Assembly: GCA_027011835.1 (NCBI GenBank) | Contig: JALUZN010000278.1 | Span: 1-8,179, forward strand | Reading direction: 5' to 3' | Source: Draconibacterium sp. | GTDB lineage: Bacteria > Bacteroidota > Bacteroidia > Bacteroidales > Prolixibacteraceae | DNA: 8,179 bases | In this document: one piece after another, positions 5,558 to 8,179 of the stretch | Layout of the letters: the number at the start of each line of letters is the position of its first letter | How positions within the stretch are numbered: the stretch's first letter is position 1 | Position numbers and translations under genes: made by a program | The notes under the pieces: model-generated | Database searches by the model: none | What the model was told of the DNA's origin: nothing | Seen by the model: only the letters and a program-made list of their open reading frames with translations

Positions 5558-7855
5558 ATGAACAGAAAACTTACACTCCTAATATTAGTTTTGCTTTTCA
5601 TTGTCGGGCAGGCCGGCGCCCAATCGGTAGGACTGGTTTTAAGTGGTGGCGGAGCAAAAGGTCTGGCACACATTAGCGTAATTCGTGTTTTGGAAGAGAA
5701 CAATATACCAATAGATTATATTGCTGGCACTTCGATAGGTGCGATTATTGGTGCTTTGTATGCAGCCGGTTATACTCCCGACCAAATGGAAGAGCTTTTT
5801 CGGTCGGAAGATTTTTATTTCTGGTCGACCGGAAAAATACAAAAGGAATTTCGCTACTATTTTAAGCAACCCGAAACACAGCCTTCGTGGATTCAGCTTC
5901 GTATAAAAAAGAAAGACGATAAACTAAAACTCATTCCGCCTACAAACATAATTCCCGAAGAGCAGATGGACTTCGCTTTTATGGAGATTATGGCAGCCAC
6001 AAATGCAGCCTGTAAATACAATTTCGACAGTTTAATGGTTCCATTTTTTTGTATTGCTGCCGATATAAACAGCGGAAAACCGGTAGTTCTGAAAAAGGGT
6101 GATTTGGGTGAAGCCATTCGTGCGTCGATGACCGTTCCATTCTATTTTAAGCCCATTGAGATTGATGGCAAGTTACTTTTCGATGGTGGAATTCTGAATA
6201 ACTTTCCACACGATATTATGAAGCAATCTTTTAAACCCGATATAATAATTGGGCATAAAGTTGCCAAGGGGTTAAAAGATGCCGATTCCGACGACCTTCG
6301 TCAACAAATATCGAACCTGATTATGCGCCCTACCGACTATGAAATTTCCGCAAAAGAGGGAATTCTCCTCACAACAAAATTCGACAATGTGAGCTTATTG
6401 GATTTCCATAAAATAAATTCGATTTTAGAAGCAGGCACAAAAACCGCCGAGCTGATGATTGACAGCATAAAAACCCGAATAAAAAGGAGAGAACCAACAT
6501 TGTTGCTTGCAAAGAAAAGAGCAGCTTTTAAAGCAAAAAAACCGGAAATATTTTTTCAAAACATTCAGGTTCAGGGGGTAAAAGATCCAATGCAACGAAA
6601 ATTTATTATTCAATCGATAAAACATAACCGCGATATAATTACCCTTTCGGAATTTAAAAGAGAGTATTTTAAACTTATTGCCGACGAACACATAAAATCG
6701 ATTAGGCCAATTTCGCGATACAATGCCGAAACCGGTTATTTCGACCTGCATTTAAAAGTGGTTCCCGAAAACAAAATTGAGGTGAATATTGGCGGTAACA
6801 TTTCGACGAAACCTATTAATCAGGGGTTTGCCAGCTTTGCATACAGAACGTACAAAAGCCGTGCTTACCGATTATCGTCGAACATCTATTTTGGGCGATT
6901 TTACAGCTCGTTTAAAATTGGAGGCCGTATCGACTACCCCACAAAACTCCCCTTTTATCTGTCGGGTTATTCTACTTTTAACCGCTGGGATTTTTTCTCA
7001 AGCAGCTCCGAACTGTTTTTCGAAGATGTTCGCCCACCTTTTATTATTCAAACCGAAAATAACCATCGGGTTGAGATTGGGTTTCCACTCGGATTACACG
7101 GGAAAGTATTTGCAAACACAACCTATTTGTACTCTTCCGACAACTATTATCAAACCGATGTTTTTAACAAAGACGACGAACCCGACGAAACAACATTTGA
7201 AGCTTTTGTGACACAATTGGGTATTGAAAACTATTCGCTCAACTACAAACAGTTTGCTACCAGTGGTGCCAACCAATTTATTTCGGCAAAATATATTTAT
7301 GGGAAAGAGACCGATATTCCGGGAACCACATTAAGTACAAAAAGAAAAACAAGCGTGAATCACAGCTATTTTTTATTAAAAGCTCACTCGACAAAATATA
7401 TTAATTTAGGAAAACGATTTACGTTAGGAGGAACTTTAGAAGGCGTCTTAAGCAATAAAAATCTGTTTCAAAACTACAGGGGCACCAAGCTTTCTGCTCC
7501 GGGATTCTATCCTACACCGCATAGCAAATCGTTGTTTATCGAGAACTTTCATTCGAACAATTATGTTGCAGGAGGATTAAGTGCGCTTTTCAATATTAAT
7601 TCGGCAATGCACTTACGGGTTGAAGGGTACGCTTTTGCCCCTATTTTTGAGGAGTTGCAAAACCACGATGACAACACAGCATATAAAAGCATTCAACCGT
7701 TCGAAAACTTCTACTTTCAAGGAATGGCCGCCCTGGTTTATCAAACCAATGTGGGCCCCATCAGTTTAATGGTTAATTATTACGACAAAAAGAACAGTAC
7801 CATTTATACAACATTAAACTTCGGGTATATTCTGTTTAACAAACGCGGGTTATAA
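5558..7855 (+). CDS. Secreted patatin-like phospholipase with POTRA-like segment and outer-membrane barrel (type Vd/PlpD-like)
   Basis: The 765-residue protein begins with a signal peptide, MNRKLTLLILVLLFIVGQAGA, probably cut before Q22. The patatin domain follows at about 24-310. The oxyanion motif SGGGAKG is at 29-35, the nucleophile elbow GTSIG (57-61) has S59, and the catalytic Asp is D209 in FDGGILNNFP. This Ser-Asp dyad indicates phospholipase A-type lipid acyl hydrolysis. Residues about 331-403 (IFFQNIQVQGV to LHLKVVP) look like one POTRA domain. From about 404 to 765 there are alternating aromatic strands typical of a BamA/TamA-type barrel, ending TTLNFGYILFNKRGL with a beta-signal-like FGYILF. 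The order patatin-POTRA-barrel matches Pseudomonas PlpD and Fusobacterium FplA. Here the patatin domain should be exported through or displayed by its own barrel. The lipid substrate and whether the enzyme is released are unknown. It stands alone, with a divergent promoter region upstream. Confidence 0.94.
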   Translation: MNRKLTLLILVLLFIVGQAGAQSVGLVLSGGGAKGLAHISVIRVLEENNIPIDYIAGTSIGAIIGALYAAGYTPDQMEELFRSEDFYFWSTGKIQKEFRYYFKQPETQPSWIQLRIKKKDDKLKLIPPTNIIPEEQMDFAFMEIMAATNAACKYNFDSLMVPFFCIAADINSGKPVVLKKGDLGEAIRASMTVPFYFKPIEIDGKLLFDGGILNNFPHDIMKQSFKPDIIIGHKVAKGLKDADSDDLRQQISNLIMRPTDYEISAKEGILLTTKFDNVSLLDFHKINSILEAGTKTAELMIDSIKTRIKRREPTLLLAKKRAAFKAKKPEIFFQNIQVQGVKDPMQRKFIIQSIKHNRDIITLSEFKREYFKLIADEHIKSIRPISRYNAETGYFDLHLKVVPENKIEVNIGGNISTKPINQGFASFAYRTYKSRAYRLSSNIYFGRFYSSFKIGGRIDYPTKLPFYLSGYSTFNRWDFFSSSSELFFEDVRPPFIIQTENNHRVEIGFPLGLHGKVFANTTYLYSSDNYYQTDVFNKDDEPDETTFEAFVTQLGIENYSLNYKQFATSGANQFISAKYIYGKETDIPGTTLSTKRKTSVNHSYFLLKAHSTKYINLGKRFTLGGTLEGVLSNKNLFQNYRGTKLSAPGFYPTPHSKSLFIENFHSNNYVAGGLSALFNINSAMHLRVEGYAFAPIFEELQNHDDNTAYKSIQPFENFYFQGMAALVYQTNVGPISLMVNYYDKKNSTIYTTLNFGYILFNKRGL

Positions 7856-7870
7856 TATATCGATTGATGT

Positions 7871-7901
7871 AAGCGATTTACAGAATTTTAAGCTGTTGCT
7901 T
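7871..7901 (+). terminator. Weak imperfect hairpin after the patatin gene
   Basis: AAGC (7871-7874) and ACAG (7880-7883) can pair with CTGT (7893-7896) and GCTT (7898-7901), with bulges between the two short stems, followed by TT. This is 15 bases after the patatin stop. The stem is interrupted and AT-rich, so a terminator function is uncertain. Confidence 0.22.
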
Positions 7902-7994
7902 TTGCCTTATTGGGCTGAGTTCACTTTTTAATTTCGTTTTTATTTTTTCCGGTCCACCAACCGAGACCATCGTCGCGAATTGAATTTTTCTCCC

Positions 7995-8013
7995 CGTCAT
8001 TGCCACAACGAAG
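7995..8013. repeat. Possible fragment of a dispersed CGTCATTGC-type repeat
   Basis: The core CGTCATTGC, then a few bases, then ACGAAG resembles a dispersed intergenic repeat found in many bacterial genomes, whose familiar form reads CGTCATTGCGAGGAACGAAG. Here the middle differs and is 1 base shorter. The surrounding 7950-8022 region is richer in G+C than the other spacers, which fits an inserted element. The assignment is from memory of the core only, and only one copy is present in the window. Confidence 0.35.
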
Positions 8014-8037
8014 AGCCGCCTCTCTTAACTTTAAAAC

Positions 8038-8059
8038 CAACTGTTCGCCAACTGTACGC
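8038..8059. repeat. 11-bp tandem duplication
   Basis: CAACTGTTCGC (8038-8048) is directly followed by CAACTGTACGC (8049-8059), with 10 of 11 bases identical. A partial echo, CAACAGTG, follows at about 8064-8071. It lies between the repeat-like core and the putative minus-strand gene end. It could be a duplicated target site, a binding site pair or a slippage product. Confidence 0.7.
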
Positions 8060-8106
8060 ACCTACAACAGTGTTATTTCTTACAGGGCAAACTTATACTT
8101 TCATAT

Positions 8107-8178
8107 TTAAAACTTTAAGGAGATAATCTTATTGGCAAAACTTGTTGGAGTTTCCATTACACCCATAGTTCTATATGC
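8107..8178 (-). CDS. Possible C-terminal end of an unidentified minus-strand gene (partial)
   Basis: On the minus strand one frame is open from the window edge for 23 codons and stops at TAA (8109-8107). The peptide contains TMGVMETPTSFANK and ends IISLKF. Alternating hydrophobic residues and a terminal Phe would fit the last strand of an outer-membrane barrel, but this is too short to identify a family. An open run of 23 codons is not significant by itself. The gene would converge on the patatin gene with a 251-base spacer between the stops. The opposite strand offers a competing reading from an AAGGAG-like site (8117-8122). Confidence 0.3.
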   Translation of the reverse strand, partial: AYRTMGVMETPTSFANKIISLKF

Positions 8179-8179
8179 C

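Larger units (their letters stand above)
7856..8106. other. Gene-free spacer after the patatin gene
   Basis: No frame on either strand gives a believable gene here. The stretch holds the weak hairpin near its start, T-rich sequence around 7921-7950, a more GC-rich patch (about 7950-8022) with a repeat-like core, and an 11-bp tandem duplication. The change in base composition around 7950-8022 relative to the AT-rich spacers elsewhere suggests an inserted or decayed repeat element. No terminal inverted repeats or transposase remnant could be recognised. Confidence 0.6.

Noticed and set aside
6425..6751. 108-codon minus-strand frame within the patatin gene
   Set aside because: It overlaps the linker and POTRA-like region of an intact gene, with no promoter or family resemblance.
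6789..7211. 140-codon plus-strand frame inside the patatin barrel
   Set aside because: It is an out-of-frame reading of the barrel region; the main frame is continuous and has the signal peptide, patatin motifs and barrel strands.
7956..8040. Short minus-strand frame with LRCGNDGEK and DDGLGWW
   Set aside because: It overlaps the repeat-like core and reads like a translated dispersed repeat; no start, no family and no upstream continuation into a gene.
8133..8179. Possible start of a plus-strand gene (TTG after an AAGGAG-like site) running off the window end
   Set aside because: The reading AKLVGVSITPIVLYA is plausible, but a TTG start with a strong Shine-Dalgarno is out of style for the other genes here and only 15-16 codons are visible; the opposite strand is equally open.

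Overview
The window looks like a chromosomal piece of a Bacteroidota bacterium, probably class Bacteroidia and possibly the Marinilabiliales/Prolixibacteraceae neighbourhood; the finer placement is a guess. The grounds are a gldD gene (gliding/type IX secretion), start codons preceded by A-rich sequence rather than strong Shine-Dalgarno sites, Bacteroidota-style -7 promoter boxes (TAnnTTTG), and a patatin phospholipase fused to an outer-membrane barrel. The sequence is moderately AT-rich with very AT-rich spacers. I see no tRNA, rRNA, CRISPR array, insertion sequence or prophage gene.

Left part (1-450): the 3' end of a small membrane protein of the DUF6132 type overlaps by 17 bases the start of a 100-residue thioredoxin with a WCMPC active site. 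The two are probably one redox operon whose beginning lies outside the window. A 165-base spacer with a small hairpin, an inverted repeat and a possible promoter follows.

Middle left (616-1820): gldD, a lipoprotein of the gliding/type IX secretion machinery, is followed with a 1-base TAATG overlap by an Sfp-type 4'-phosphopantetheinyl transferase. Next (1868-4311) come two genes of the oxidative pentose phosphate pathway, zwf (glucose-6-phosphate dehydrogenase) and pgl (6-phosphogluconolactonase). They catalyse steps 1 and 2 and so make NADPH and 6-phosphogluconate; gnd, for step 3, is not in the window. Between them lies a clean tandem array of eight 8-bp units.

Right part (4317-7855): a membrane-anchored alpha/beta hydrolase on the minus strand converges on pgl with only 5 bases between stop codons. 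A 233-base divergent spacer with promoter-like boxes for both directions separates it from a 765-residue secreted patatin-like phospholipase with a POTRA-like segment and a C-terminal outer-membrane barrel (type Vd/PlpD-like architecture). The last 324 bases hold no complete gene: there is a weak hairpin, a segment resembling a dispersed CGTCATTGC-type repeat, an 11-bp tandem duplication, and perhaps the last 23 codons of a minus-strand gene.

Apart from the 8-bp array and some promoter-proximal structures, this is mostly an ordinary housekeeping and envelope region. I did not find evidence for a new multi-gene system.
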